Shown here piece by piece: positions 1-8,044 of a stretch of 8,144 nt of DNA. The stretch is taken from the NCBI GenBank assembly GCA_946885435.1, contig CAMPGL010000095.1, positions 1-8,144 on the forward strand. The letters run 5' to 3'. Source of the DNA: an uncultured Brevundimonas sp. GTDB taxonomy: Bacteria; Pseudomonadota; Alphaproteobacteria; Caulobacterales; Caulobacteraceae. Every line of letters starts with the position of its first letter. Positions within the stretch are counted from its first letter, which is position 1. The position numbers and the translations under genes were made by a program. A model generated the notes under the pieces. That model did no database searches, was not told where the DNA came from, and saw nothing but the letters and a program-made list of their open reading frames with translations.

Positions 1-1147
1 GTCGCGGTTCGGCTATGCGCTGCTGTGGGCGGCGGTCGTCGGCACGGTGCTCAAGATCGCCCTGGCCGAGGGGGTGGGCCGGTGGAGCCTGGCCTCGGGT
101 CGGACCATGTTCGACGGCTGGTCCAGCCTGCCGGGCGGCGTCGGCCGCGTGAACTGGGCCACCGCCTATTTCGGCGTCTATGTCGTGCTCTGGGGCTTCG
201 TCTACGGCGGGGCGGCCATGACTGCTGCGGCCCTGCCGCTGGCGACGCTGATGCCCGTGCTCGACCTCAAGGCCTGGGGCATTCTGTCCGGCGTGCTGGG
301 CCTGATCCTGGTCTGGTTCGGCGGCTATGGGCTGTTCGAGAAGATCATGACGGCCCTGGTCGGGGTCATGTTCGTGACCGTCGTCGGCCTGGCGGTCATC
401 GTCACGCCCGACCTGCCTTCGCTGCTGCGCGGCGCCTGGCCCACCTTTCCGGAGGGCTCCCTGTTCTACACCCTCGGCCTGATCGGCGGGGTAGGGGGCA
501 CCATCACCATAGCGGCCTATGGCTACTGGCTCCGGGCCAAGGGCTGGGGCGGCGCGGAGTGGATGGGCGTCATGCGGCTCGACAACCGCGTGGCCTACGC
601 CGTCACCGGCGTCTTCGTCGTGGCCATGCTGATCGTGGGCGCCGAGTTGCTGCACGCGGGCGGGGTGGCCCTGCAGAGCGGCGACCGAGGCCTGCTCGAT
701 CTCGGCGCCGTGCTCGAGGACCGCTTCGGACGCCCGATCGCCGTCGCCTTCCTGGTCGGCTTCTGGGCGACCAGCTTCTCCAGCCTGATTGGGGTCTGGC
801 AGGGCGTCAGCCTGCTGTTCGGAGACTTCTGGGCCCACATGCGCGGCCGGCCCGAGGCGGACGGCGTGCGCGCTGACGGCGGCCCGGCCTTTCGCGCCTA
901 CGCCCTGTGGCTGACCTTCCCGCCGATGCTCCTGCTCTTCATGGACCGGCCCTTCGCCCTGATCATCGCCTATGGCGCGCTCGGCGCCCTGTTCATGCCC
1001 TTTCTGGCCGGCACACTGCTGTGGCTGCTGAACTCCAGCCGCACCCCGGCGGAGTGGCGGTCGGGCTGGCTGTCCAACACCCTGCTGACCGCCGCCGCCC
1101 TCCTGTTCGCGGCGCTGGCGGCCCGGGAGTTGATTGGACTGTTCTGA
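1..1147 (+). CDS. Nramp-family divalent metal transporter, divergent subtype (5' truncated)
   Basis: This is an inner-membrane transporter of the Nramp (SLC11-like, LeuT-fold) family, expected to move divalent metal ions with protons. The reading frame is open from base 2 and gives 381 residues to the TGA at 1145-1147. The true start lies left of the window, so TM1 and roughly 40 residues are probably missing. The GTG at 47 lies inside a conserved helix and is not the start. About ten hydrophobic segments are visible. The early stretch reading AEGVGRWSLASG (from about 65) matches the Nramp TM2 region, usually NEGIARWQLATG. The TM6 position reads GGVGGT (485-502) followed by AAYGYWLR, where classical MntH has a metal-binding MPH motif, so the substrate may not be Mn/Fe. 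The gene converges on the SulP gene with 44 bp between stops. Family assignment is fairly sure. The transported ion is unknown. Confidence 0.88.
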   Translation, partial: SRFGYALLWAAVVGTVLKIALAEGVGRWSLASGRTMFDGWSSLPGGVGRVNWATAYFGVYVVLWGFVYGGAAMTAAALPLATLMPVLDLKAWGILSGVLGLILVWFGGYGLFEKIMTALVGVMFVTVVGLAVIVTPDLPSLLRGAWPTFPEGSLFYTLGLIGGVGGTITIAAYGYWLRAKGWGGAEWMGVMRLDNRVAYAVTGVFVVAMLIVGAELLHAGGVALQSGDRGLLDLGAVLEDRFGRPIAVAFLVGFWATSFSSLIGVWQGVSLLFGDFWAHMRGRPEADGVRADGGPAFRAYALWLTFPPMLLLFMDRPFALIIAYGALGALFMPFLAGTLLWLLNSSRTPAEWRSGWLSNTLLTAAALLFAALAARELIGLF

Positions 1148-1191
1148 CGTTCACGACGGCCGTTCCGCACGCCGGCTGCGCGCCAGGTCCG

Positions 1192-2676
1192 TCAGTGAGC
1201 TCCGAGCCCTGCGGGCAGGTGCTCGCGCCCGTGCCGTCCCACGCGGGTCACCAGGGTCTGGGCCGCCGTGTTCATGCCTGACACAACGACCTTTGCGCCC
1301 TGGCGGCGATACCGGAACACCACCTTGTCCACGGCAGCCACGCCGGTGACGTCCCAGAGGTGGGCGCCCGACATGTCGATCTCGACGTGGGTCGGGTGGC
1401 CGTGATGCTCGAAGCTGGCGGCGAAGACATCCGCCGAGGCGAAGAACAGGTTTCCCGACACGCGGTACTTGAGCCGGCCCTCCTCGGGGACTTCGATCTC
1501 CTCGACGACGATGGTCTTGCCGACCTTTCGCATGAAGAAGATCGCAGACAGGATCACGCCGAGGACAACGCCCTTCGACAGGTCGTGAGTCAGGACCACG
1601 GTCACGGTCGTCGCGATCATGACAATCGACGACTGGAACGGCGTGGAGCGCAGCCTGAGCACCGAGCCCCAGTCGAAGGTCCCGATCGAGACCATGATCA
1701 TCACGGCCACGAGGGCGGCCATGGGTATGCGGGCCACCCAGTCCTGAAGCACCAGGATCAGGAACAGCAGCAACAGCCCCGCCCACAGGGTCGACAGCCG
1801 CCCTCTCGCGCCGGACGTCACATTGATGATCGACTGCCCGATCATGGCGCAGCCGGCCATGCCGCCGAACAGGCTGGCGGCGATGTTGGCGATGCCCTGG
1901 CCTCGCGTTTCGCGGTCCTTGTCCGAGGGCGTGTCGGTCAGGTCGTCGATCAGGTTGGCGGTGAGCAGGCTCTCAAGCAGGCCCACGAAGGCGAGGGTGG
2001 CCGCCACCGGCGCGATGATCGTGAACGTTTCCCATGTCAGGGGCACGGCCGGGAAATGGAACATCGGCAGGGTGGTGGGCATCTCGCCCATGTCTCCGAC
2101 CGTGCGCACGTCGAGGCCCGTCCAGATCACCACCGCGCTCAGGGCGATGATGGCGACGAGAGGCGACGGCACGGCCTTGCTGATGCGCGGCAGGCCGTAG
2201 ATCACGACCAGCCCCGCCGCGACCAGGGCGTAGGTTTGCCAGTTGGCGCCAATCAACTCGGGCAGCTGGGCCAGGAGAATCAGGATGGCTAGCGAGTTCA
2301 CGAACCCGGTCATCACCGAGCTGGAAACGAACTTGATGTAGCGGCCCAGCCGGAGCAGCCCGACCCCGATCTGGAACACGCCCGTCAGGAGCGAAGCCGC
2401 GAACAGGTATTCGATGCCATGGTCGCGGACGAGCGTGACCATCAGGAGCGCCATGGCGCCGGTCGCCGCCGAGATCATCGCCGGGCGGCCTCCGACGAAG
2501 GCGATGGTCACCGCGATCACGAAGCTGGCGTACAGCCCCACGGCGGGATCGACGCCCGCGATGATCGAAAAGGCGATGGCTTCGGGAATTAGCGCGAGCG
2601 CCACCACCGTGCCCGCGAGCAGGTCGCGTCGCGGATTGGCCAGCCATTGGCGGCGGGCCGAAGCAAAGATCGTCAT
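1192..2676 (-). CDS. SulP/SLC26 family inorganic anion transporter with C-terminal STAS domain
   Basis: Complete 494-residue inner-membrane anion transporter. Residues ~15-385 form the SulP membrane domain. The N-terminal signature is clear: [17 protein letters not shown] then GLYASF (~28-52). The conserved core [14 protein letters not shown] (~232-245), with the Glu often linked to proton coupling, is followed by GQGIANI and [13 protein letters not shown] (~259-300). Residues ~400-494 are a STAS domain with the core [12 protein letters not shown] (434-445), which in this family regulates transport or assembly. Family members carry sulfate, bicarbonate, chloride or dicarboxylates, and sequence alone does not decide the substrate. 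No carbonic anhydrase or sulfur gene is adjacent. The ATG at 2674-2676 directly follows an in-frame TGA, so no longer start is possible. No clear Shine-Dalgarno precedes it. The gene lies 206 bp downstream of the sensor-kinase stop on the same strand, so weak read-through co-transcription cannot be excluded. Confidence 0.95.
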   Translation of the reverse strand: MTIFASARRQWLANPRRDLLAGTVVALALIPEAIAFSIIAGVDPAVGLYASFVIAVTIAFVGGRPAMISAATGAMALLMVTLVRDHGIEYLFAASLLTGVFQIGVGLLRLGRYIKFVSSSVMTGFVNSLAILILLAQLPELIGANWQTYALVAAGLVVIYGLPRISKAVPSPLVAIIALSAVVIWTGLDVRTVGDMGEMPTTLPMFHFPAVPLTWETFTIIAPVAATLAFVGLLESLLTANLIDDLTDTPSDKDRETRGQGIANIAASLFGGMAGCAMIGQSIINVTSGARGRLSTLWAGLLLLFLILVLQDWVARIPMAALVAVMIMVSIGTFDWGSVLRLRSTPFQSSIVMIATTVTVVLTHDLSKGVVLGVILSAIFFMRKVGKTIVVEEIEVPEEGRLKYRVSGNLFFASADVFAASFEHHGHPTHVEIDMSGAHLWDVTGVAAVDKVVFRYRRQGAKVVVSGMNTAAQTLVTRVGRHGREHLPAGLGAH

Positions 2677-2755
2677 TCAGTATCAGTCTGCAGGTCGGGC
2701 CGGTCCGCAAGGACGCAGGTCCGTGTTTCCCGAGGGATCGGCGCTCGGGGTAGCC

Positions 2756-2772
2756 ACCCGGTCGAGCCGGGT
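2756..2772. repeat. Perfect 6-bp inverted repeat, ACCCGG-N5-CCGGGT, upstream of sulP
   Basis: ACCCGG (2756-2761) and CCGGGT (2767-2772) are exact reverse complements around TCGAG, about 80 bp upstream of the sulP ATG. It could be a regulator half-site pair or an RNA hairpin in the sulP leader. In DNA this GC-rich a 6-bp stem may also arise by chance, so function is only a suggestion. Confidence 0.4.
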
Positions 2773-2854
2773 CCATGTGCGGTGCGGCTGATGCCGCAGT
2801 TCGGCTCGTTAGACAAGCTTGAGCGCGGACGGTCGCTGCGAGCAACGGGGCCCG

Positions 2855-2873
2855 GGCGGCCTCGGGCGCCGCC
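2855..2873 (-). terminator. Possible GC-rich hairpin terminator after the sensor kinase
   Basis: On the minus strand, 9 nt after the kinase TAG, a perfect 6-bp stem GGCGGC / GCCGCC closes a 7-nt loop. It is placed where a terminator would be expected. However, it is not followed by a U-tract; the next bases are CGGGCCCC. Intrinsic termination is therefore doubtful, and Rho-dependent ending or read-through toward sulP remains possible. Confidence 0.3.
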
Positions 2874-2882
2874 GTCAGGCGC

Positions 2883-5800
2883 CTAGACGTCCTCGCGCGG
2901 CAGCATCTCGGCCACTGCTCCGGCCAGGTCGGTCTGGCGGAACGGCTTGGCCAGGCGGGGCAGGCCCGCGGCCTCGATGTCGCTCAGGTTGGCGTAGCCG
3001 GTGATCATCAGGACCGGGGTGCCGGGACGCAGCTCGCCGACCTCGCGCGCCAGCTCCGAACCCGTCATGCCGGGCATGGCGTAGTCGGTGACCAGCAGCT
3101 GGAACACCAGCCCCGAGCGGATCATCTGCAGCGCCTGGTCGCCCGAGGCCGCGTGCACGACACGGTAGCCGGCCTCGCCCAGCATCTCGGCCGTGCCGGC
3201 GCGCACCAGATCTTCGTCGTCGACCAGCAGGATCGTCGCCGACGTCTTCGACGCGGCCTGTCCGGGCGCCTCGCGCACCGGGTCCTCGGCCACCAGTCCG
3301 TCCGCGGCCGGCAGCCACAGGGTGGCCGTGGTGCCCTGGCCCGGGGTGCTGTCGAGCACGAAGGCGCCCCCGGACTGCATGGCCATGCCGTGCACCGACG
3401 ACAGGCCCAGGCCCGTGCCGCGCCCCACGCCCTTGGTCGTGAAGAACGGCTCGACCGCGCGCGCCAGGGTCGCGGCGTCCATGCCGATGCCGGTGTCGAC
3501 CACCTGGACCCGCAGGTAGTCGCCTGGCGTCAGCCCGTCAGGGTCGGTCTCGCTCGCCACCGATATGGCCAGCGCGCCGCCATCCGGCATGGCGTCGCGC
3601 GCGTTGACCGCCAGGTTCAGCACCGCCAGCTCCAGCTGGTTCGGGTCGATCAGGGCCGGCGGCAGGCCCTCGGCGGCCTCGACCGTCAGCGCGATCTGCG
3701 GCCCGAGCGAGCGGGAGACCAGATCCTCCATGCCCCGGATCAGCGCGCCGACGTCGACCGGCTTGGGTTGCAGGTGCTGCCGCCGCGAGAACGCCAGCAG
3801 CCGCTGGACCAGCGTCCGCGCCCGGTCTGCCGCCTGAAGCGCGCCGTCGGTGAGGCGCACCGCGCGCTCGTCGTCGCCCAGACGCCGCCGCAGCAGGTCC
3901 AGCGCCCCCACGATGGGCGTCAGCAGGTTGTTGAAGTCGTGCGCCACCCCGCCGGTCAGCTGGCCGATGGTCTCCATCTTCTGGGACTGGCGCAGCGCCT
4001 CCTCGGCGCGCAGGCGCTGGGTGACCTCGTCGGTGACCCGGCCTTCGAGGTCCGCGTTCAGCGCCTGCAGCTCGGCCTCGGCCTTGAGGCGCTGACGGAT
4101 TTCGGCCTGGGCCGACTGGAACAGACGGGCGTTGTCGATGGCCACCGCCGCCTGTCCGGCCAGGCCCCCCAGGCCGCGCTCGGCGTCCTCGCCGAAGACG
4201 CCGGCCTCCGGGTGGCCGAAGAACAGCCCGCCCAGCACCTCGCCGGTGCGCGACCTGACCGGCACCGCTAGGTAGGAGCGCACCGGCAGGTGGCCCTCGG
4301 GCATCCCGTGGTGCGGCTCATGCCTGCCGTAGCGAGGGTCCTGGGTGATGTCGTCGGACCGCACGATGCCCTCTCCGGCGAAGGTCGGGGCGAAGACGTC
4401 GGTGTTGCGCGGCATCGGGAAGCGCGAGAAGGCCTCCGCCGGCACGCCCGAGATGGAGTACAGCATGTAGCTGCCGCCCTCGTCGTCGAGGACATTGTAG
4501 AAGAAGGCTCCGAACTGGGCTCCGGTCAGGGCCACGCCGGCGTCGGTGATCCTCTGCACCACCGACGCCAGGTCGGTGTCGGCGGCCACTACGGCGCCCG
4601 CTTCGTTGAGGATCTCTAGCGCCCGCTTCTCGGCGATCAGGGCCGCCTCCGCGCGGCGCCGCTCGACGGCCGAGCGGGTGACGTTGGCGACCTCCCGGAT
4701 CAGCCCCAGCTCGTCCGGTGTCCAGTCCCGACGCTCGCCGTGGTTCAGATAGAGCAGGGCGACGAACGAGCCTTCCTCGGTCACCGGCATGTTGACGAAG
4801 GAGCGCGCGTTGATCCCCTCCAGCGCCGCTGCCGTCTCGGCCGTGCGCGGATCCTCGCGCGCGTCGGCGATCACCACCGTCTCGCCGCGCTTCAGGTTCT
4901 CGATGTAGGAGCCGTAGTCACGGAACTGCAGCACGCCCGCCAGGCTCCGCACCCCCGGCGCGTTCCAGTCGCGCTCGATGGTGATGGTCTCGCGCCGCGG
5001 GTCGATCAGGCCGTAGCCGGCGCGGTCCACGCCCATCGCCCGCGCCAGGATCTCGGCGGCGGCGAACGAGATTTCCGCCGGGTCGCTCAGCTCCGAGATG
5101 CGGCTGTTCAGCTCCAGCAGCACGGACTTGTGCGCCTCGCTGCGGCGAAGCGCGGCCTCCGACTGGTGACGCTCGGTCTCGTCCAGATAGACGGCGGTGA
5201 CCGACACCGGCGCGCCGTCCGGGGCCCGCTCGACGCGCCCCCGCCCCAGCAGCCAGCGGACCTCGCCGTCGCGGCGAAGGATCCGGTGCTGGACCTCATA
5301 AAAGTCCTGTCCGCCCTCCAGAATGGCGGTTCGCTCGCCCATCACCCGCTCGAGGTCGTCCGGATGGTAGGCGGCGCGCAGCTCCTGCAGCGTCAGACGC
5401 TTGTCCGTCGGCCAGCCGTACAGCTCGGCGAACCGCTCGGAGTGCTCGACCTCCAGGCCGGGGCTGAGGCGGAAGGTCACCTCCGCCAGCCGGCCGGCCT
5501 CGAGCGCCAGGCCCAGCTGGCGGGCGCTCTCGCGCGCCTCGGCCTCGGCGCCGACCCGCTCGATGTGGGCCCAGGACCGCTCGGTCACTTCGCGCAGCAG
5601 GGCCAGCTCCTCGGCCGTCCAGGCGTGCGCGTCACGGTGGTGTACGGCCATCAGGGCCGTCAGCCGCCCGTCCTTGATCAGCGGCATGCAGAGCGTCGCC
5701 CTGATGCCCAGGGCCTGGAAGGTCGCCGCCTCCTCGGCGGCCAGCTCGGCCAGGTTGTCGTTGACGATCAGCGGCCGCCCGGCGCCCAGCTCCTCGACCG

Positions 5801-7421
5801 CCTTGCGTCCGAAGTCCGCCAGCCGGTAGCGGCCGACGATGCTCGTCCCGCCCGGCGCGGCCCAGTCGCCGCGGATGGTGAAGCCGTCCTCGTCCGGATC
5901 CATGTCCGCATAGGCGCAGGAGGTCACCCCCAGCTGCTCGCCGACCATGCGGGTGGTGACGGCCAGGATCTCGTCGGCGCCGGTCGAGCGCGTCGCCTCG
6001 GTCGCCAGCCGGTCCAGGAAGCGCAGCCGGGCCTCGCTCTGGCGCAGCTCAGCCTCGGTCGTCTTGCGGCCGATGACCAGGGCCACCGAGCGCGCCAGAA
6101 AGCCGATCAGCTCTAGGTCCTGGGCCGCCGGCTCGCGCGGCTCGCGGTAGTACATGGCGAAGGTGCCCAGCACCTCGCCGGAGCCGGACCTGATCGGCGT
6201 CGACCAGCAGGCCCGCAGGCCATGGCCCATCGCCAGCTCGCGGAAGTCGGCCCACAGCGGGTCCGAGGCGATGTCCGAGACATAGACCGGCTCGCGGGTG
6301 AAGGCCGCCGTGCCGCAGCTGCCCACGCCCGGCCCGATCTCGACCCCGTCGATGGCCGCGTTGTAGGCCTCCGGCAGGCTGGGCGCCGCGCCGTGCCGCA
6401 GCCGCCGCCCGTCCGCGTCCAGCAGCAGGATCGAGCCCAGCATGCCCGCCAGCGACTGGCCCTCGACGGTCCGCACCAGCTCGTCCAGCAGTTCGCCCAG
6501 GGGCGCGTCCCGGATGGCCAGCTCCAGCACCGTGTTGTGCAGCGAGCGCAGGGTCTCGCCCCGCACCCGCGCGGTGACGTCCTGGCCCTCGACGAAGATG
6601 CCCGTGACCGTCCCGTCCGCGGCCCGGACCGGCTGATAGATGAAGTCCAGGAAGTGCTGCTCGGCCTCGGCCCCGTGGCCCAGGGTCACCGGCGCCGCGT
6701 CCAGCCGGATCGTCTCCCCGGTCCCATAGACCCGGTCCAGCATCCCCACGAAGCCCTGCGCCGCCGCCTCCGGCAGGACCTCGGCCACCGTCCGGCCCAG
6801 GGTCTCCCGGTCGCCGATCAAGCGCCGGTACGACGCATTGGCCAGCGAGAAGCGGTGCTCGGGCCCCTCCAGCATGGCGATGAAGCCCGGCGCCTGTTCG
6901 AACATCTCCGACAGCTGGTCCCGCTCGGCCTTCAGCTCGGCCTCGGCCAGCACCTTGCCGGTGGTCTCGGCGCAGGCGCAGAACATGCCCGCGATCCGCC
7001 CGTCGTCGCCGCGCACCGGCGAATAGGAGAAGGTGAACCAGGTCTGCTCCGCATAGCCCTTGCGGTTCATCAGCAGGGGCAGGTCCTCGCGGAACGACGC
7101 CTCGCCGGACAGGGCCGCGTCGATCAGGGGCGAGATGTCGCCCCAGATCTCCCCCCAGATGTCCTCGAACCGCCGGCCCAGCGCGTCCGGATGCTTGCCG
7201 CCCAGGATCTCGGCGTAGGGGTCGTTGTAGAGGAAGCCGAGCTGCGGCCCCCAGGCCACGAACATCGGAAAGCGCGAGTTGATCATCAGGGCGACCACCG
7301 CCCTCAGCGCCTGCGGCCACCCCTGCGGCGGCCCCAGCGGCGACGCGCTCCAGTCATGCGCGCGCATCCGCGCGCCCATCTCACCGCCGCCCTGAAGGAA
7401 ACCGTCGTTTCTCGAATCCAC
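2883..7421 (-). CDS. Large soluble hybrid sensor histidine kinase, PAS-PAS-GAF-GAF-PAS-GAF-GAF-HisKA-HATPase-REC
   Basis: Cytoplasmic two-component sensor of 1512 residues with no membrane segment or signal peptide. Reading from the GTG at 7419-7421: PAS ~40-155, PAS ~170-288, GAF ~300-452 (SCGTAA and ACWSTP motifs), GAF ~475-620, PAS_3-like ~645-752, GAF ~775-920, GAF ~940-1100, then a charged coiled coil ~1100-1150. The HisKA H-box is [11 protein letters not shown] with phosphoacceptor His1161. The ATPase domain has the N-box [10 protein letters not shown] (1269-1278), G1 DTGIGM (1309-1314), EPFFTTK (1324-1330) and G2 [11 protein letters not shown] (1333-1343). A C-terminal receiver (~1396-1510) has acidic DDED (1401-1404), phosphoacceptor Asp1446 in DYAMPG, and Lys1492 in KPF. 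All catalytic residues are intact. The GTG start is chosen because GAGGGG lies 6 nt upstream and conserved sequence begins at once; the longer open frame starts only at TTG (7569-7571), inside a candidate promoter. No partner regulator or HPt gene is in view. The ligand and output are unknown. Confidence 0.96.
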   Translation of the reverse strand: MDSRNDGFLQGGGEMGARMRAHDWSASPLGPPQGWPQALRAVVALMINSRFPMFVAWGPQLGFLYNDPYAEILGGKHPDALGRRFEDIWGEIWGDISPLIDAALSGEASFREDLPLLMNRKGYAEQTWFTFSYSPVRGDDGRIAGMFCACAETTGKVLAEAELKAERDQLSEMFEQAPGFIAMLEGPEHRFSLANASYRRLIGDRETLGRTVAEVLPEAAAQGFVGMLDRVYGTGETIRLDAAPVTLGHGAEAEQHFLDFIYQPVRAADGTVTGIFVEGQDVTARVRGETLRSLHNTVLELAIRDAPLGELLDELVRTVEGQSLAGMLGSILLLDADGRRLRHGAAPSLPEAYNAAIDGVEIGPGVGSCGTAAFTREPVYVSDIASDPLWADFRELAMGHGLRACWSTPIRSGSGEVLGTFAMYYREPREPAAQDLELIGFLARSVALVIGRKTTEAELRQSEARLRFLDRLATEATRSTGADEILAVTTRMVGEQLGVTSCAYADMDPDEDGFTIRGDWAAPGGTSIVGRYRLADFGRKAVEELGAGRPLIVNDNLAELAAEEAATFQALGIRATLCMPLIKDGRLTALMAVHHRDAHAWTAEELALLREVTERSWAHIERVGAEAEARESARQLGLALEAGRLAEVTFRLSPGLEVEHSERFAELYGWPTDKRLTLQELRAAYHPDDLERVMGERTAILEGGQDFYEVQHRILRRDGEVRWLLGRGRVERAPDGAPVSVTAVYLDETERHQSEAALRRSEAHKSVLLELNSRISELSDPAEISFAAAEILARAMGVDRAGYGLIDPRRETITIERDWNAPGVRSLAGVLQFRDYGSYIENLKRGETVVIADAREDPRTAETAAALEGINARSFVNMPVTEEGSFVALLYLNHGERRDWTPDELGLIREVANVTRSAVERRRAEAALIAEKRALEILNEAGAVVAADTDLASVVQRITDAGVALTGAQFGAFFYNVLDDEGGSYMLYSISGVPAEAFSRFPMPRNTDVFAPTFAGEGIVRSDDITQDPRYGRHEPHHGMPEGHLPVRSYLAVPVRSRTGEVLGGLFFGHPEAGVFGEDAERGLGGLAGQAAVAIDNARLFQSAQAEIRQRLKAEAELQALNADLEGRVTDEVTQRLRAEEALRQSQKMETIGQLTGGVAHDFNNLLTPIVGALDLLRRRLGDDERAVRLTDGALQAADRARTLVQRLLAFSRRQHLQPKPVDVGALIRGMEDLVSRSLGPQIALTVEAAEGLPPALIDPNQLELAVLNLAVNARDAMPDGGALAISVASETDPDGLTPGDYLRVQVVDTGIGMDAATLARAVEPFFTTKGVGRGTGLGLSSVHGMAMQSGGAFVLDSTPGQGTTATLWLPAADGLVAEDPVREAPGQAASKTSATILLVDDEDLVRAGTAEMLGEAGYRVVHAASGDQALQMIRSGLVFQLLVTDYAMPGMTGSELAREVGELRPGTPVLMITGYANLSDIEAAGLPRLAKPFRQTDLAGAVAEMLPREDV

Positions 7422-7427
7422 CGCACG

Positions 7428-7433
7428 CCCCTC
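7428..7433 (-). promoter_or_regulatory. Ribosome binding site GAGGGG deciding the GTG start of the sensor kinase
   Basis: On the minus strand GAGGGG is followed by six bases (CGTGCG) and then GTG at 7421. It is the only good Shine-Dalgarno near any in-frame start in this region. The ATG 19 codons upstream and the TTG at 7571 have none, so it fixes the start at GTG. Confidence 0.7.
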
Positions 7434-7544
7434 AAGGCCCGCAGTACAGACGGACCGTCCCGAAGCCGTGCAACGCATTGAGAGGGCGAAGGTTGCGTCC
7501 GTTTGCCGGAAGAACCATCGCCCGCTGCGGCCCCCTCTGACCGG

Positions 7545-7572
7545 ATATGGCGACAAGAAAAACGAGTTCAAG
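7545..7572 (-). promoter_or_regulatory. Candidate RpoH (sigma-32)-like promoter for the sensor kinase
   Basis: On the minus strand CTTGAAC (7572-7566), a 13-nt spacer and CGCCATAT (7552-7545) resemble the heat-shock consensus CTTGAAA-N(11-16)-CCCCATNT, with one mismatch in each box. The same bases can be read as a weaker housekeeping pair, TTGAAC-N17-ATATCC. Either reading places transcription start near 7538 and a leader of about 115 nt before the GTG at 7421. This is prediction from sequence only. Confidence 0.4.
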
Positions 7573-7616
7573 AATTGGCGAACGGCGCCGTCTCGGACAG
7601 CTTTCCCCGCCTGACC

Positions 7617-7621
7617 GGAGG
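7617..7621 (+). promoter_or_regulatory. Ribosome binding site GGAGG of arr
   Basis: GGAGG sits 6 nt before the ATG at 7628-7630. It selects this start over the in-frame ATG at 7547, which has no Shine-Dalgarno and would add 27 residues absent from Arr proteins. Confidence 0.85.
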
Positions 7622-7627
7622 CCCGCC

Positions 7628-8040
7628 ATGACCGTTTCCGCCACCCCGTTCGTTGCGACCTACTTCCACGGCGCCAAGGCCGAACTTGAGGTCGGCGACC
7701 TGATCGCGCCCGGGCGGCCCTCCAACTACGGCAAGCGGAAGCAGGCGGCCTTTGTCTATATGGCGGGCACGCTCGACGCCGCCGTCTGGGGCGCCGAGCT
7801 GGCGGCCGGGGACGGGCAGGGGCGGATCTATGTCGTCGAGCCGACAGGACCCGTCGAGGACGACCCCAACCTGACCGACCAGAAGTTTCCGGGCAATCCG
7901 ACGCGCTCGTACCGGAGCCGCGAGCCCCTGCGCGTGCTCGGCGAGGTCGTGGGCTGGCGCGGGCATTCGCCCGAGCAGCTACAGGCCATGCGCGACGGCC
8001 TGGCCCGCCTCGACGCCGCGGGCGTCGAGGCGATCGAGGA

Positions 8041-8044
<4 letters not shown>
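7628..8044 (+). CDS. arr: NAD(+)-dependent rifamycin ADP-ribosyltransferase
   Basis: Cytoplasmic enzyme that transfers ADP-ribose from NAD to the ansa-chain hydroxyl of rifamycins, inactivating them. The protein is 138 residues, close to the ~140 of Mycobacterium smegmatis Arr. Family motifs run through the whole length: YFHGAKAEL (12-20), [25 protein letters not shown] (42-59), [17 protein letters not shown] (65-81), [21 protein letters not shown] (94-107) and [10 protein letters not shown]. His14, Tyr44 and Asp79 correspond, all with the same 5-residue offset, to the catalytic-site residues I recall as His19, Tyr49 and Asp84 in the mycobacterial enzyme. The usual FHGTK reads FHGAK here. The start is set by GGAGG 6 nt upstream. 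The gene diverges from the sensor kinase and ends tail-to-tail on rpoD, sharing CTAG. No attC site, integrase or transposase is visible, which fits an intrinsic chromosomal copy. Such copies may have a native role besides drug resistance. Confidence 0.96.

Larger units (their letters stand above)
2677..2882. other. Intergenic region between kinase stop and sulP start, no gene
   Basis: These 206 bp hold no supportable coding sequence. The open frames crossing it on both strands are extensions of shadow frames of sulP. It should contain the kinase terminator and the sulP promoter. I see two short perfect inverted repeats (listed separately) and a 4-bp stem closing a GCAA tetraloop at 2703-2714. 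I see no convincing -35/-10 pair. The only weak candidate is a TTGTCT on the minus strand near 2812-2817 without a good -10. Confidence 0.6.
7422..7627. other. Divergent intergenic region between sensor kinase and arr
   Basis: These 206 bp separate two divergent genes and must carry both promoters. It is visibly more A/T-rich around 7545-7580 than its surroundings, where the kinase promoter candidate sits. A perfect 10-bp palindrome ACGGCGCCGT (7582-7591) lies about 37 bp before the arr ATG and could be an operator, but such palindromes are common at this GC content. I cannot point to a convincing arr promoter. Confidence 0.55.

Noticed and set aside
25..876. Long plus-strand open frame overlapping the Nramp gene
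   Set aside because: Arg/Gly/Pro-rich out-of-frame translation with no family features; a typical high-GC shadow of the Nramp frame.
1148..1191. Intrinsic terminator between the convergent nramp and sulP genes
   Set aside because: Only short palindromes (ACGGCCGT, GCCGGC) are present, without a stable stem-loop plus U-tract.
1360..2292. 310-codon plus-strand open frame opposite sulP
   Set aside because: His/Asp/Gln/Arg-rich low-complexity antisense product; the minus strand has an unmistakable SulP protein.
1973..2845. Minus-strand open frame crossing the kinase-sulP gap
   Set aside because: It runs out of frame through sulP with Arg/Pro-rich composition and has no supported start.
6049..7320. 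423-codon minus-strand open frame within the kinase
   Set aside because: It is in a different frame from the kinase and its translation is Gly/Arg/Ala-rich without motifs.
6950..7320. First PAS domain of the kinase as a possible LOV photoreceptor
   Set aside because: The flavin-binding Cys motif of LOV domains (GRNCRFLQ-like) is absent.
3153..7481. Three very long plus-strand open frames opposite the kinase (3153-4271, 4740-6116, 6222-7481)
   Set aside because: GC-driven antisense shadows: compositions rich in Arg, Gln, His, Val and Leu with no recognisable domain, all fully opposite conserved kinase domains.
7582..7591. Perfect palindrome ACGGCGCCGT as an arr operator
   Set aside because: A single GC-only-type palindrome in a GC-rich genome is not enough evidence for a regulator site; mentioned only within the intergenic entry.
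7547..7627. Upstream ATG start giving a 165-residue Arr
   Set aside because: No Shine-Dalgarno, and the extra Arg/Ser-rich residues are not part of Arr proteins. GGAGG at 7617 supports the ATG at 7628.
7568..7966. 132-codon minus-strand open frame opposite arr
   Set aside because: Antisense shadow of a clearly recognised Arr protein.
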